Numbered from the stretch's first letter, positions 1 through 9,287 are shown. The stretch is 64,000 nucleotides of DNA from Thermomicrobiales bacterium (GCA_019637585.1 JAHBVL010000003.1:1-64000), one strand, 5' to 3'. Translations and numbers: made by a program. The notes: generated from the letters alone by a model not told the origin.

Positions 1-75
1 TTGCCAGTTTTCTTCACAATGCGCCGCAATGGCTGCGCTGTCCTCCTTAGAAAACCCATCCATACCTTCAGACGT

Positions 76-99
76 GCAACGCAGGCGTTGCCGCTACAG
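76..99. repeat. REP-like palindrome (GCAACGCAGGCGTTGC core)
   Basis: A short inverted repeat, GCAACGCAGGCGTTGC followed by CGCTACAG, lies upstream of the first gene. The same module recurs at 2789-2811 and, with AT in place of CG in the stem, at the right ends of the two 72-bp elements at 49482 and 49616. I see no coding sequence in positions 1-198. Confidence 0.6.
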
Positions 100-162
100 G
101 GATCCTGGCGTCTTCTGCTGCGCATGGATACGCCCCCGCTATTGCTGTTCTCACTTCATGCC

Positions 163-192
163 TTGACGTGTATATAACCATTCGCGTATGTT
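163..192 (+). promoter_or_regulatory. Probable sigma-70-type promoter giving a leaderless mRNA
   Basis: TTGACG (163-168) and TATGTT (187-192) are separated by 18 bp. The ATG of the ArsR-like gene begins at 199, about where transcription would start, so the transcript would be leaderless. There is no Shine-Dalgarno sequence in front of this ATG, which fits. Read by eye; not tested. Confidence 0.4.
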
Positions 193-198
193 ATCCCC

Positions 199-498
199 AT
201 GACATTCGACGTTCTGGCCGAACCACACCGGCGCGACATTCTCGACATCCTCCGCACCGGCGAACGCCCGGTCGGCGATCTCGTCGAGCTGCTCGAAACC
301 AGCCAACCGCTCGTTTCCAAGCATCTTCGGGTACTGAGAGAGGCAGGACTTGTCGATGTTCGCATCGACGCGCAACGACGCATCTACCGCCTGCGCCCCG
401 AACCACTGCAAGAACTCGACGCATGGCTCGCCCCCTATCGGGCGCTGTGGACCACCGCGCTCGACCGACTCGACACCCTGCTGGAGGAAGACCAATGA
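199..498 (+). CDS. ArsR-family winged-helix transcriptional repressor
   Basis: A 99-residue protein that is almost entirely one winged helix-turn-helix. It opens with the ArsR-type FDVLAEPHRRDILDIL helix, followed by the recognition region SQPLVSKHLRVLREAGL (about residues 35-51) and a wing with VDVRIDAQRRIYRL. No Cys-rich metal site is visible, so it belongs with the metal-independent ArsR proteins that are commonly paired with SRPBCC (AHSA1) proteins. Its last four bases overlap the start of such a gene (ATGA at 495-498), so the two are translationally coupled. It probably represses its own operon from the promoter directly upstream. Function beyond DNA binding is inferred. Confidence 0.9.
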   Translation: MTFDVLAEPHRRDILDILRTGERPVGDLVELLETSQPLVSKHLRVLREAGLVDVRIDAQRRIYRLRPEPLQELDAWLAPYRALWTTALDRLDTLLEEDQ

Positions 499-1334
499 CC
501 GCTGAGGGAACATTCCTCACCATCGACGATCGCCATGCCCTGCAGTTCGTGCGTCGCTACCGCCAGCCGGTCGACCGTGTCTGGCGCGCCGTCACCGAGC
601 CCGAGCAGATGGCCCAATGGTTTCCCTCCCGGGTCATCGGTGACCGGACACCAGGAGCCACGCTCACCTTCGACGACTCCGAACAGCGAGCCGAGGCCAT
701 CGAGGCCGGTGAACCGACCCGCGCGGAGGGTCCGCAATTCACGGGCACCGTCATCGACTATGACCCACCCCGGCTTTTCTCCTTCACCTGGGGCAGCGAG
801 ATCGTCGAAATCGCCCTCCATACCGACGGGGACGAGACGGCGATGACCTTCACGCAGTTCCTCAGCCATCCGTCGATCGCCGCGCGCAACGGCTCCGGCT
901 GGCATGCCTGCCTGCACAGTCTCGACACACACCTCGAGGCCGCCAGTGGCGATATCGACTTCGAGCCGTTGTACGACGACTATCTCGCCCGAATGGGACC
1001 GTCGCTCGGTGTGCCCGCCAGTGACGGTTCGATGACCTGGGAGCGAGGCACGCACGTCGAAGTCGAGAAGATCAGGCACGTTACTTCGCATTCCGAATCA
1101 TTGGCCGAATGGGGAGCTGCGGCACATGCCAACGAACCGATCGAATGGTCAATCGAGCCACAAGGTGACTGGACATTGTTCCGGCTGAAACACCCAGGCA
1201 TCGGCAAGAACGCAGAACTCGCCGCGACCTGGCACGCGTTGCTGCTCCAGCTCGACATGTACCTCGCCGCCGACTTTCTGATGCCCGCCGATCCGTCAAT
1301 CTGGATCGATGCCTACCGCGACATCCTGACCTAG
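495..1334 (+). CDS. Tandem SRPBCC (AHSA1/START-like) domain protein
   Basis: The frame is open upstream, but the ATG at 495 overlaps the ArsR stop codon as ATGA and gives 279 residues. The first half is a clear AHSA1-type SRPBCC domain: QFVRRYRQPVDRVWRAVTEP at about residues 17-36, the QWFPS motif, then a GTVIDYDPPRLFSFTWG strand. The second half, from about residue 180, looks like a second, more degenerate copy beginning EVEKIRHVTSH and ending in a long C-terminal helix. SRPBCC domains bind hydrophobic ligands; no enzymatic residue can be named here. Coupling to an ArsR regulator is the usual arrangement for this family and suggests co-regulation by a small molecule or stress. Confidence 0.85.
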   Translation: MTAEGTFLTIDDRHALQFVRRYRQPVDRVWRAVTEPEQMAQWFPSRVIGDRTPGATLTFDDSEQRAEAIEAGEPTRAEGPQFTGTVIDYDPPRLFSFTWGSEIVEIALHTDGDETAMTFTQFLSHPSIAARNGSGWHACLHSLDTHLEAASGDIDFEPLYDDYLARMGPSLGVPASDGSMTWERGTHVEVEKIRHVTSHSESLAEWGAAAHANEPIEWSIEPQGDWTLFRLKHPGIGKNAELAATWHALLLQLDMYLAADFLMPADPSIWIDAYRDILT

Positions 1335-1511
1335 AGGCGCTATCAAGGGTTGCCGCCAGCAGCGCCGCTCTCGCTCGAATCCGGCACGACGTTCTTCACG
1401 CGCGGTACTATGACCGGCGTCCGCTCCCGTTGCATCGACCGCAACGCCATCCGGAACGGGATTCGATGCCGGGCGTCCCCGCCCTCCTCTCCTCACAGAA
1501 AGCTCATCAGC

Positions 1512-2741
1512 GTGCCAGAAACTTCATCATCTCCACGTCCCAATCCCAGCAAGAAGCTCGTGGCCGGCGGAGTTGTCGCCGGCGCTGCCGCCGGCGTCTA
1601 CCTGACCAGCCGGCTCCGCCGTCCGGGCTCCGACAACCTGGCGACGGTCGTGGCGACACCTTCCGCATCAGGACACTCCGCGATCGACTGGGAGCAGGCT
1701 CGATCGATCGCGGTGAACATGAATCGCGGCGCCGCACTCACTGCCACAGAACGAACCAGACTGGATGCCTTCTATCGCGAGCTTGGCGAAAAAGTCACGC
1801 CGCTGGTCGGCGCGTATATGGGTCTCGAACTTCCCCTAGGGGTCGGGCAAGCCTATGCATTCGACCGCGTCGACTGGATCAACGCCAACATCGATGCCTT
1901 CCGGCACATGCTGACCGCGTTCGAACCGTTGTTCGCCGCCGACGCAGCCGCAAATGGCGCGTCGGTCTGGGGCAGCGTCAACCGCCGCGTGGTGGCCGCG
2001 GAACTCGGCGTTCTGCTCGGCTACCTGGCGCGTCGCGTGCTCGGTCAATACGATGTCGCCCTCCTCGGCCGGGAACGACTCGACAATGGCAAACTCTATT
2101 ATGTAGAACCGAACATCCAGCAAGCCGAGGCGAATCTGAAGCTTCCTGAGAAGGAATTCCGGACCTGGCTGGCATTGCACGAAACCACCCACGTCTTCCA
2201 GTTCGAAGCGATCCCCTGGGTTCGCCCCTACTTCAACGACATGCTGGAGCACTACTTCGCCTTTCTCCAGGAGGATGCCCGGCAGATTGGCGAAAGCGTC
2301 AAGAACCTGAGGATCTTTCTCGATCGCATCCGGTCAAAAGACGCCAAAGGCGGCAGCTGGCTGGAAGCGATCATGAACGAAGAGCAGCGCGATCTCTTCA
2401 ACCAGATGCAGGCCATGATGTCGATTATCGAGGGTTACTCGAACCACGTCATGAACGCCATCGGTCGCGATCTGCTGAGAAACTACGATTCGATCAGCAA
2501 GAAATTCGAAGTGCGTCAGCGCAACCGGAGTCAGGCGGAACAGCTCTTCGCCCGGATCACCGGACTCGATCTCAAGATGGAGCAGTACCGGCAGGGACAG
2601 AACTTCATCGACACGATCGTGGCGCAGCGGGGTCACGACACGGCCAAACTCGTCTGGACCGGTCCTGAGTACCTGCCAACCATCGCTGAGATCCGCGATC
2701 CTGCTGCATGGCTGGTGCGGATCGAGACCCTGGAGCGCTGA
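1512..2741 (+). CDS. Zinc-dependent metalloprotease of the F420-associated zincin_2 (DUF2342) family
   Basis: The frame is open further upstream, but the low-complexity start of that frame looks non-coding. The GTG at 1512, after a weak purine-rich stretch, gives a 409-residue protein starting VPETSSSPRPNPSKK. A short hydrophobic segment (VAGGVVAGAAAGVYLTS, residues about 15-31) may anchor it in the membrane. The HExxH zinc motif is present as LALHETTHVFQFEAIPW in mid-protein, the hallmark of the 'coenzyme F420 biosynthesis associated' zincin_2 family found in actinobacteria and Chloroflexota. The rest is helical. Substrate unknown. It stands alone, with no neighbour on the same strand for about 1.8 kb. 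It is consistent with the F420-type LLM oxidoreductase elsewhere in the window. Confidence 0.85.
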   Translation: MPETSSSPRPNPSKKLVAGGVVAGAAAGVYLTSRLRRPGSDNLATVVATPSASGHSAIDWEQARSIAVNMNRGAALTATERTRLDAFYRELGEKVTPLVGAYMGLELPLGVGQAYAFDRVDWINANIDAFRHMLTAFEPLFAADAAANGASVWGSVNRRVVAAELGVLLGYLARRVLGQYDVALLGRERLDNGKLYYVEPNIQQAEANLKLPEKEFRTWLALHETTHVFQFEAIPWVRPYFNDMLEHYFAFLQEDARQIGESVKNLRIFLDRIRSKDAKGGSWLEAIMNEEQRDLFNQMQAMMSIIEGYSNHVMNAIGRDLLRNYDSISKKFEVRQRNRSQAEQLFARITGLDLKMEQYRQGQNFIDTIVAQRGHDTAKLVWTGPEYLPTIAEIRDPAAWLVRIETLER

Positions 2742-2788
2742 GTCTCTTTGTGTTGCGGCGAGACCCCTCTCGCCGTCCACAACAGCGG

Positions 2789-2811
2789 GGCAACGCAGGC
2801 GTTGCCGCTAC
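2789..2811. repeat. REP-like palindrome, second copy of the CAACGCAGGCGTTG module
   Basis: GGCAACGCAGGCGTTGCC followed by GCTAC, lying in the 131-bp gap between the convergent metalloprotease gene and purH. Nearly identical to 76-99. It could act as a bidirectional transcription stop, but its recurrence elsewhere suggests a dispersed repeat. Confidence 0.6.
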
Positions 2812-2872
2812 CGCTAACGGACAGTCCCGCCACAGAGCGAGGCGGCGCAAACTTCGCTGGGCCGGTTCTAGA

Positions 2873-4405
2873 CTAGTGGCGGAAATGGCGACGACCAGTG
2901 GCGATCATCGCCATGCCGGCGTTGTTGGCTGCGGCGATCACCTCAGCGTCGCGCATCGACCCGCCCGGCTGGATCACGGCGGTCACACCTGCTGCCGCAG
3001 CGGTTTCGACACCATCCGGGAACGGGAAGAATGCGTCGCTGGCCATCACCGCGCCGCTGGCTCGCTCCCCGGCCCGTTTGACGGCGATCGCCACGCTTTC
3101 GACCCGGTTCGGCTGGCCACTGCCAACCCCAACCACAGCCCTGCCCTGGGCCAGCACGATGGCGTTCGATTTCACGTGCCGGACAGCTCTCCAGGCGAAT
3201 CGCAACCCGTCGATCTCAGCATCGGTCGGTTGCCGCTCGGAAACCACTTCCCACGCCGACTCGTCACGCGCCGATGTGTCGGCCGACTGCACGAGCCACC
3301 CCCCGGAAACCGTCTTCAGCTCGAGCGCCCGGTCGGGCACGGGCTGGACATCGACTTCGAGCAACCGGAGGTTCTTCTTCCTTCCCAGAATCTCCACCGC
3401 TTCATCGTCAAAGCCCGGCGCCACCACGACTTCATAGAATGTTTCGCCCAGAACGCCAGCGGTGCGACCGTCGATCGGCGCGTTGCTGGCCACGATGCCG
3501 CCAAATGCCGACACCGGATCGCCGGCCAGCGCGGCATCATAGGCATCGAGCAGGTCGGCAGCCTCCGCCAGTCCACACGGGATCGTGTGTTTGATGATCG
3601 AGACGCAAGGCTCCGAGACGTCTCTGACGCACGCCCAGGCGGCGTCAGCGTCGAGCAGATTGTTGAAGGAGAGTTCCTTGCCCTGCAGCTGTCTGGCGCC
3701 TAGAACGCCGCTGCCGGCGCCGAGGCTCGCCGATCGGTATGCCGCCGCGGACTGATGCGGATTCTCCCCATATCGCAGAATCTGGGAGCGTTCGCCGGTC
3801 AGGATCAGCCGGTCAGGGAAGAGTTCCGGCGATTCGACGTTAATCAGATAGCGGGACACCGCAGCATCATAGGCGCTGGTGTGGCCAAATACCTTCGCCG
3901 CCAGCCGCCGCCGGTAGGTCCGGTCGATCGTGTCCGACGCCAGCCGTTCCAGCACATCGTCATAGTCGGCCGGGTCGACAACCGGCAGCACGTATTCATG
4001 GTTTTTGGCCGAAGCGCGAAGCATGGCCGGTCCACCGATATCGATCTGCTCGATGGCTTCCGCTTCGGTGACATCCGGACGGGCGATCGTCGCTTCGAAC
4101 GGATAGAGATTGACCGCCAGCAGTTCGATCGGGGTGATTCTGTGCTCAGCGAGTTGCGACGCATCAGAGGGAAGCCCCGGACGGCCCAGCAAGCCGCCAT
4201 GGATCGCTGGATGGAGCGTCTTGACCCGGCCATCGAGGATCTCCGGGAAACCGGTGATCTCCGAAACCGAAACGGCGGGGATACCGGCGTCCAGCAACGC
4301 TTTCAGCGTTCCGCCGGTCGAAATGATCTCCCACCCTGCGCTGGAGAGTGCCGCGGCAAAGGGGACAATCCCCGTCTTGTCATAGACGCTGATCAGCGCT
4401 CGCAT
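2873..4405 (-). CDS. purH: Bifunctional AICAR transformylase / IMP cyclohydrolase
   Basis: A 510-residue protein catalysing the last two steps of de novo IMP synthesis: formylation of AICAR with 10-formyl-THF, then ring closure. The N-terminal MGS-like cyclohydrolase domain opens with RALISVYDKTGIVPFA and has the STGGT phosphate site. The C-terminal transformylase domain carries the catalytic Lys-His in SIIKHTIPCG and the SAFGGIVASN block, and ends in the usual GGSMRDAEVIAAA segment near the C-terminus. In the Lys-His motif the usual Asn (KHxNPCG) reads Ile, a small deviation. Length is normal. AGAGGAG lies upstream of the ATG. It is divergent from a cyclodeaminase-like gene that may supply its folate cofactor. 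Confidence 0.97.
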   Translation of the reverse strand: MRALISVYDKTGIVPFAAALSSAGWEIISTGGTLKALLDAGIPAVSVSEITGFPEILDGRVKTLHPAIHGGLLGRPGLPSDASQLAEHRITPIELLAVNLYPFEATIARPDVTEAEAIEQIDIGGPAMLRASAKNHEYVLPVVDPADYDDVLERLASDTIDRTYRRRLAAKVFGHTSAYDAAVSRYLINVESPELFPDRLILTGERSQILRYGENPHQSAAAYRSASLGAGSGVLGARQLQGKELSFNNLLDADAAWACVRDVSEPCVSIIKHTIPCGLAEAADLLDAYDAALAGDPVSAFGGIVASNAPIDGRTAGVLGETFYEVVVAPGFDDEAVEILGRKKNLRLLEVDVQPVPDRALELKTVSGGWLVQSADTSARDESAWEVVSERQPTDAEIDGLRFAWRAVRHVKSNAIVLAQGRAVVGVGSGQPNRVESVAIAVKRAGERASGAVMASDAFFPFPDGVETAAAAGVTAVIQPGGSMRDAEVIAAANNAGMAMIATGRRHFRH

Positions 4406-4480
4406 ATCGCTCCTCTTGTCGATGGATCTGGTCCGCTGGGGCGCCGTCTGGCCCAGGGCGGGATAATACCAGTGGCAGCG

Positions 4481-4515
4481 AGTCAGCAGTCAGCAGTCAG
4501 CAGTCAGCAGTCAGC
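4481..4515. repeat. Heptad tandem repeat (AGTCAGC)5
   Basis: Five perfect copies of the 7-mer AGTCAGC, in the 141-bp divergent promoter region between purH and the cyclodeaminase-like gene, 31 bp before the latter's ATG. The complement of this unit (GCTGACT) forms the core of the larger array at 29833-29902, so the same family occurs in the opposite orientation. Confidence 0.95.
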
Positions 4516-4546
4516 AAGAGTGTCATGATCTGCCGGGGAGAAAAGG

Positions 4547-5170
4547 ATGAGCGACCGCTCACTTGCCGTATACATCAAGGCCGCTGCGTCGCCTGAACCC
4601 GCGCCGGGCGCTGGCAGCGTGGCGGCGGTTGCCGGCGCTATGGGCGCCGCGCTCGGCGAGATGGTTTGCGGCATCACGAACAAGTCGGCGCCGGTCGACT
4701 CGCCACTTCCTCTTGATGGCCCAGCCAGCGTGCTCCGCTCCTGCCGCCAGCGCCTCCTCGAACTCGCGCCCAGTGACGAGGCGGCATATCTCGCCTTCCG
4801 AACCGCTCAGGCACTCCCCAAAGAGACCAATGAACAAAAAGCGACCCGCCGAAGCGCCATGCAGTCAGCGTTGATCGTCGCCGCGGAGGTTCCGCTCGAT
4901 ATTGCGGACCAGGCAACCACCGCCCTCGAAGAGATCGTGACCGTCGCTCAGTCTGGCTCGAAGTACACCCTGGCCGACATCGCCACCGCGGCACACGTGT
5001 TGAACGCATCGGTCCTCGGCGCGCTCGAAAACGTCAATGTCAACATCGCGCTGATCAAGGATCCCGTGGCCGCCAGTCGATTGTCAGATGCGGTTTCGTC
5101 GGTCGACGCCAGGAGGGCATCAGCCCTTGAGCGCACATTCGGCGAGATCGCGGCTCGGCGGTCCACATAG
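4547..5170 (+). CDS. Cyclodeaminase / methenyl-THF cyclohydrolase family protein
   Basis: A 207-residue protein of the formiminotransferase-cyclodeaminase C-terminal family, all helical. The signature PAPGAGSVAAVAGAMGAAL (residues about 18-36) is the Gly-rich folate-site loop of the family, followed by MVCGITNKS. Stand-alone members are either cyclodeaminases of histidine degradation or 5,10-methenyl-THF cyclohydrolases (FchA). No formiminotransferase or hut gene is nearby, while purH, a user of 10-formyl-THF, is divergent next door. The cyclohydrolase role is therefore the better guess. The sequence GGGAGAAAAGG precedes the ATG. Precise activity is inferred, not shown. Confidence 0.85.
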   Translation: MSDRSLAVYIKAAASPEPAPGAGSVAAVAGAMGAALGEMVCGITNKSAPVDSPLPLDGPASVLRSCRQRLLELAPSDEAAYLAFRTAQALPKETNEQKATRRSAMQSALIVAAEVPLDIADQATTALEEIVTVAQSGSKYTLADIATAAHVLNASVLGALENVNVNIALIKDPVAASRLSDAVSSVDARRASALERTFGEIAARRST

Positions 5171-5184
5171 GGCGCCCCAGAGGT

Positions 5185-5202
5185 GCGGCAATCAATTGCC
5201 GC
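5185..5202. terminator. Hairpin between convergent genes
   Basis: GCGGCAAT-CA-ATTGCCGC forms a perfect 8-bp stem between the stops of the cyclodeaminase-like gene and the LuxR-type gene. A second smaller palindrome (AGTCC...GGACT) follows at about 5217-5234. There is no T-run, so a terminator role is uncertain. The stem resembles the GGCAAT...ATTGCC module of the dispersed palindromes at 49.5 kb. Confidence 0.4.
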
Positions 5203-5282
5203 TCTCACTCACAGAAGTCCGCTCAAGTGGACTGGAACGCAGGAGGGCCGGGTTCTACGTGGTGACGAATCCGAACCTGTCG

Positions 5283-7733
5283 CTATACGATTCCCCGCTT
5301 GATCGCCATGGCCGCAGCCGCAGAGCGGTTCTCCACATTCAGCTTGGACAGCACGTTGGCCACGTGGACCCCAACCGTGCGAGGGCTGATGAAGAGCCGG
5401 TCGCCGATCTGGGCGTTGGAGAGTCCTTCTGCCAGGAGCTGCAGCACTTCCTGCTCTCGCGGCGTCAGGCCATAGTCGTCGCTCGATGCTGATTCGCCGG
5501 GCTCTCTCGAGTCTGCGACAGCCGCCTTCCCGGGTGCGCCCATCGCGTCGAAAACGACAGCGATCGCTCCAGGGGAATCGAGCTCCTGCCCCTCATGCCA
5601 GAGCGCGTCGAAATCGGCCACCCCGATTCTCGTTCGCACCGCTTCCATCGTGGCCCAATAGTCCTGGGCAAGAGCTGGTTCGAGCGGCACCCCGTACCGC
5701 TCCCGGATACCGGACGCCGCGGCGAAGAGGCGAATCGCGAGTTTGTCTGTCTGTTTTGCAGCGGCAACAAGGGCCAAACCCTCGAGAGAATTGGCGATAT
5801 GCCACGACTGCATTGATGGCACTGGCGGTGCAAGACTCTCCAGATAGAGGTCGCGCGCCTCATCGAGCTGCCCGATGCACAGCAATGTCTGCGCTTTGAA
5901 TCGCTGGGCTAGCGCAGCGCCGAACCCGTATCCCAACCGAGTGTGCGTGGCGATCGCATCATCCAGGTAGTGGACAGCCATGTCAGTGTTTCCCACCCGG
6001 CCAAGGACCAGCCCCAGATTCGCCTTGACCACCGCTTCGAGCACTGAGAGTCCGGCATTCTTCAATGAGGCCAGCGCTTTCTCGAAATAGGGAATGGCTT
6101 CCTCCGGCTGGCCCTTGTCCTGCATGGCCACTCCGAGTCCGAACTGCCCACGCGCATACCAGGACACCAGATGATCTTCGAGCGCCAACGCAGATCCGGC
6201 ATTGAGCTGCTCGATAGCCCACTCGAAATCTCCCTGTTCGAGACCGATCAGCCCTCCGCCGATCAGCACCTTGGCCAGCGCATCGTCCGGCATGCCCTCG
6301 GCTCGCTGCAGCGCGGTATCGACCCACGATCGGCCCTCGAAGAGAATCGACTTCGAAAACCAGTAGGGAAGCATCGAACCAGCCAATCGCAACAAATCGC
6401 CGTACCGCCCGGTTCGCTCGAAATACCGCAGCGCCAGGTCGATGTTGTTTCGCTCCACATCGATGATGTCGAGCGCTTTCTGCTCCTGGGCGCCAACCCG
6501 GTGGAGCATCGCTTCTTCCTGCTCGGCCAGATGCAGCATGTACTCGGCGTGCAGCCGCTCCGCCAGATCGAGATCTCCCTGCGCTTCGAGCGCTTCCAGG
6601 CCAAACGACCGGATCGTGGCCAGCATGAGAAACCGCGGTTCTTCCCGAATCGATTCGTGACCCGTTTGGGATGGCACGAGCAGACTCTGGTTGACCAGCG
6701 TGTAAATGGCATCGAGCACATCAACGTGCAAATCCCGGGAGACATACTCCGCCGCGGTCATCGTCATCGCACCACGAAAAACCGAGATTCGCCGGAAGAA
6801 TGCCTGCTGCTCCGGAGCAAGAAGGTCATAGCTCCAGGCGAGTGCCGCCCGCAAGGTGCGATGCCGGTCGGGCGAATCGCCTGGTCCGCCAGTGAGGATG
6901 TCGAGCGCCGAACTCAGCATCCGGGCCAGGCTCTGAATCGACAGCACCCGAACCTTGGAAGCCGCCAGCTCGATCGCCAGCGGCAATCCATCGAGCCGCT
7001 GGCAGACGTCTTCGATCGACGCGCACGTGTCCGGCGTCAATTTCAGATTTGGCGACGCCGCCTTCGCCCGGGCCACAAAGAGCTGCCCCGCTTCGGAAAG
7101 CGACTCCTCGTTCGTTGCTCCTCCGGCCGGAAGCTCCAGACTGAGCGGCGGCACAGGAAAGACACGCTCTCCCGTCAAATTGAGCGAAGCCCGGCTGGTG
7201 ACGATGATCTTCAGACCAGGCGCTCCGGCCAGCAATGCCGCGATCTCTGCGGCGGCCGGCAACAGATGCTCGAGACTGTCGACGATCAGCAGAAAATCGA
7301 GACCCGCGAAAGCGGCCCTCAATCGCTCGAACAGGGGTGTTTCGCCGGTCTCACGAAGACCGATCGATCGCGCGATCGATGGAATCAGCAGCTCGGGATC
7401 GGCCATGACGGCGAGTGAAACGAATGTCATGCCATCCGGGAAGTCCCCAGCAACGCGGTCCGCCACTTCGAGCGCCAGCCGCGTTTTGCCGACGCCTCCC
7501 GGACCCGTCAGCGTGACGAGCCGGACGTCGGGACGGCGCGCGAGCTCGACGATGGCATCGACCTGACCTTCCCTGCCGACCAGCTCCGTCAGGAGCCGGG
7601 GCAGGGGCCGCACCCGCGAGAGCCGCTGGCCACGCAGAGAAACCACACTCCCGCCGCGGCTCGAGGGAAATGGAGTCTCGAAATCCGATTCTCCGGCGTC
7701 GGTTCCAGACATCGTGAAGACCACTCGTTTCAA
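5283..7733 (-). CDS. LuxR-family STAND regulator (NB-ARC-like ATPase + TPR + LuxR HTH)
   Basis: An 816-residue signal-transduction ATPase. A Walker A motif GPGGVGKT sits at residues 77-84, Walker B as DFLLIVDSLEHLL, then the IIVTSRASLN sensor strand and a winged-helix segment SYDLLAPEQQAFFRR. Helical TPR-type repeats fill the middle to C-terminal part. The last ~63 residues are a LuxR/GerE DNA-binding helix-turn-helix (LTPREQEVLQLLAEGLSNAQ, then SPRTVGVHV). Such proteins bind ATP when a ligand reaches the sensor repeats and then activate promoters. It lies 9 bp downstream of comM, which is 18 bp downstream of an AAA+ gene, so all three may be co-transcribed. Its ATPase core is strikingly similar in motif wording to the TIR protein at 12137. 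Ligand and target unknown. Confidence 0.93.
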   Translation of the reverse strand: MKRVVFTMSGTDAGESDFETPFPSSRGGSVVSLRGQRLSRVRPLPRLLTELVGREGQVDAIVELARRPDVRLVTLTGPGGVGKTRLALEVADRVAGDFPDGMTFVSLAVMADPELLIPSIARSIGLRETGETPLFERLRAAFAGLDFLLIVDSLEHLLPAAAEIAALLAGAPGLKIIVTSRASLNLTGERVFPVPPLSLELPAGGATNEESLSEAGQLFVARAKAASPNLKLTPDTCASIEDVCQRLDGLPLAIELAASKVRVLSIQSLARMLSSALDILTGGPGDSPDRHRTLRAALAWSYDLLAPEQQAFFRRISVFRGAMTMTAAEYVSRDLHVDVLDAIYTLVNQSLLVPSQTGHESIREEPRFLMLATIRSFGLEALEAQGDLDLAERLHAEYMLHLAEQEEAMLHRVGAQEQKALDIIDVERNNIDLALRYFERTGRYGDLLRLAGSMLPYWFSKSILFEGRSWVDTALQRAEGMPDDALAKVLIGGGLIGLEQGDFEWAIEQLNAGSALALEDHLVSWYARGQFGLGVAMQDKGQPEEAIPYFEKALASLKNAGLSVLEAVVKANLGLVLGRVGNTDMAVHYLDDAIATHTRLGYGFGAALAQRFKAQTLLCIGQLDEARDLYLESLAPPVPSMQSWHIANSLEGLALVAAAKQTDKLAIRLFAAASGIRERYGVPLEPALAQDYWATMEAVRTRIGVADFDALWHEGQELDSPGAIAVVFDAMGAPGKAAVADSREPGESASSDDYGLTPREQEVLQLLAEGLSNAQIGDRLFISPRTVGVHVANVLSKLNVENRSAAAAMAIKRGIV

Positions 7734-7742
7734 ACAGTTGGG

Positions 7743-9269
7743 TTATGAACCTGCCGATTCCGCGCGCGGCCGGTACTGCAGCGCTTCAGCCACATGGGCG
7801 GCCTGGACATCGTCGATCTCTTCCAGGTCGGCAATTGTCCTGGCCAGTTTCAACACGCGATGATACCCCCTGGGGGAAAGGTGAAGCTGCTGGACGGCAG
7901 CCTTCATCATCCGCTGGCCCTGCTCGTCCAATTGAACGAACTCGCTGATCTCCCTGCTTCCCATGTCGGCGTTCGTCAGCATCGAGGTACCAGCCAGACG
8001 CTCCCCTTGTCGCGCTCTCGCCCGTTCGACTCTGGCCCGGATGTCCGCCGACGGCTCGCCGGCCCGGTTCGACGCCAGCTTCTCGTACTCGACCCGGGGC
8101 ACCTCGACATGGATGTCGATCCGGTCGATCAACGGGCCACTGATCTTCTTCTGGTAGCGCTGGATCGCCGAACTCCCGCAACGACACTCCCGAACCGGAT
8201 CGCCGAGGAAACCGCATGGGCATGGGTTCATCGACCCGATGAGCATGAAATTGGCGGGGAAGGTCACGGTACCGCTGGCCCTGGCCAAACTGACCTGACG
8301 GTCTTCCAACGGTTGCCGGAGCATTTCCAGGGTGCTAGCGGCGAACTCCGGCAGCTCGTCCAGAAACAACACGCCGCGATGCGCCAGACTGACCTCGCCC
8401 GGTCTCGGCCACGACCCACCACCGACCAGACCGGCGTTGCTCGTGCCATGATGCGGCGACCGAAACGGCCTCTCCCTGAGCAATGGCGTGTCGGGCGGCA
8501 GCAAGCCTCGCACACTGAAAATGCGCGTCACTTCCAGGGCTTCATCGATCGTCATCTCAGGCAGGATCGTCGGCATGGCCCGCGCCAGCATCGTCTTGCC
8601 CGACCCCGGAGGACCGCTCATCAGCGCGTTATGCGCACCTGCCGCGGCGATCTCCAGAGCCCGTTTGACATGTTCCTGTCCCCGGATTTCGGCGAAGTCT
8701 GTCAAGGTCGAAACCACGGTGCCCGCGGTCAATGGTTCGGGGATGAACCGATCGACGAGCACTTCACCGTTCAGGTGATTGACAAGCTCCGCCAGCGTGT
8801 GGACCGCGAAGACCTCGACCCCCTCGATCAACGCCGCTTCGGGCGCATCCTCCGCCGGCACGAATGCCCGCTTCAACCCCTTCTGCGCCGCCAGCGACAC
8901 CATCGAGATGATTCCCGGCGTATGCCGGACGATCCCATCCAGCGCCAGCTCGCCGACCACCAGCGCATCGCCAACATCGGCGAAAACCTGTCGCGACGCC
9001 ATCAGGATGCCAATCGCGATCGGCAGGTCGTAGGTTGGACCGGCTTTCTTCAGATCGGCGGGCGCCAGATTGACCGTCACCTTGCCGATCGGCACGCGCC
9101 CGCCACTGTTGCGAATCGCCGAACGAACCCGCTCGCGGCTCTCCTGCACGGCGGTGTCGGGCAAACCAACCACGATGATGCCCGGCTGTCCCTGGCCGAC
9201 ATCGACTTCGACCTCGACGAGCACTCCATCGAGTCCAACCACGGCGCAACTGTTGACCTTGGCCAGCAC
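7743..9269 (-). CDS. comM: ComM/YifB-family Mg-chelatase-like AAA+ helicase
   Basis: A 508-residue protein with an N-terminal Lon-protease-like fold domain ([20 protein letters not shown], then [19 protein letters not shown]) and a central Mg-chelatase-type AAA+ domain. Walker A is SGPPGSGKT, Walker B is [10 protein letters not shown], and the zinc-like [17 protein letters not shown] insertion is present. In naturally transformable bacteria ComM is a hexameric branch-migration helicase that helps integrate incoming DNA; it is widespread also in non-competent species. The start is GTG at 9269. It sits between an AAA+ gene (18 bp upstream) and the LuxR-type regulator (9 bp downstream). It may simply ride in the accessory operon. 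Confidence 0.95.
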   Translation of the reverse strand: MLAKVNSCAVVGLDGVLVEVEVDVGQGQPGIIVVGLPDTAVQESRERVRSAIRNSGGRVPIGKVTVNLAPADLKKAGPTYDLPIAIGILMASRQVFADVGDALVVGELALDGIVRHTPGIISMVSLAAQKGLKRAFVPAEDAPEAALIEGVEVFAVHTLAELVNHLNGEVLVDRFIPEPLTAGTVVSTLTDFAEIRGQEHVKRALEIAAAGAHNALMSGPPGSGKTMLARAMPTILPEMTIDEALEVTRIFSVRGLLPPDTPLLRERPFRSPHHGTSNAGLVGGGSWPRPGEVSLAHRGVLFLDELPEFAASTLEMLRQPLEDRQVSLARASGTVTFPANFMLIGSMNPCPCGFLGDPVRECRCGSSAIQRYQKKISGPLIDRIDIHVEVPRVEYEKLASNRAGEPSADIRARVERARARQGERLAGTSMLTNADMGSREISEFVQLDEQGQRMMKAAVQQLHLSPRGYHRVLKLARTIADLEEIDDVQAAHVAEALQYRPRAESAGS

Positions 9270-9287
9270 GTCTGTTGCCCGCTCCGT

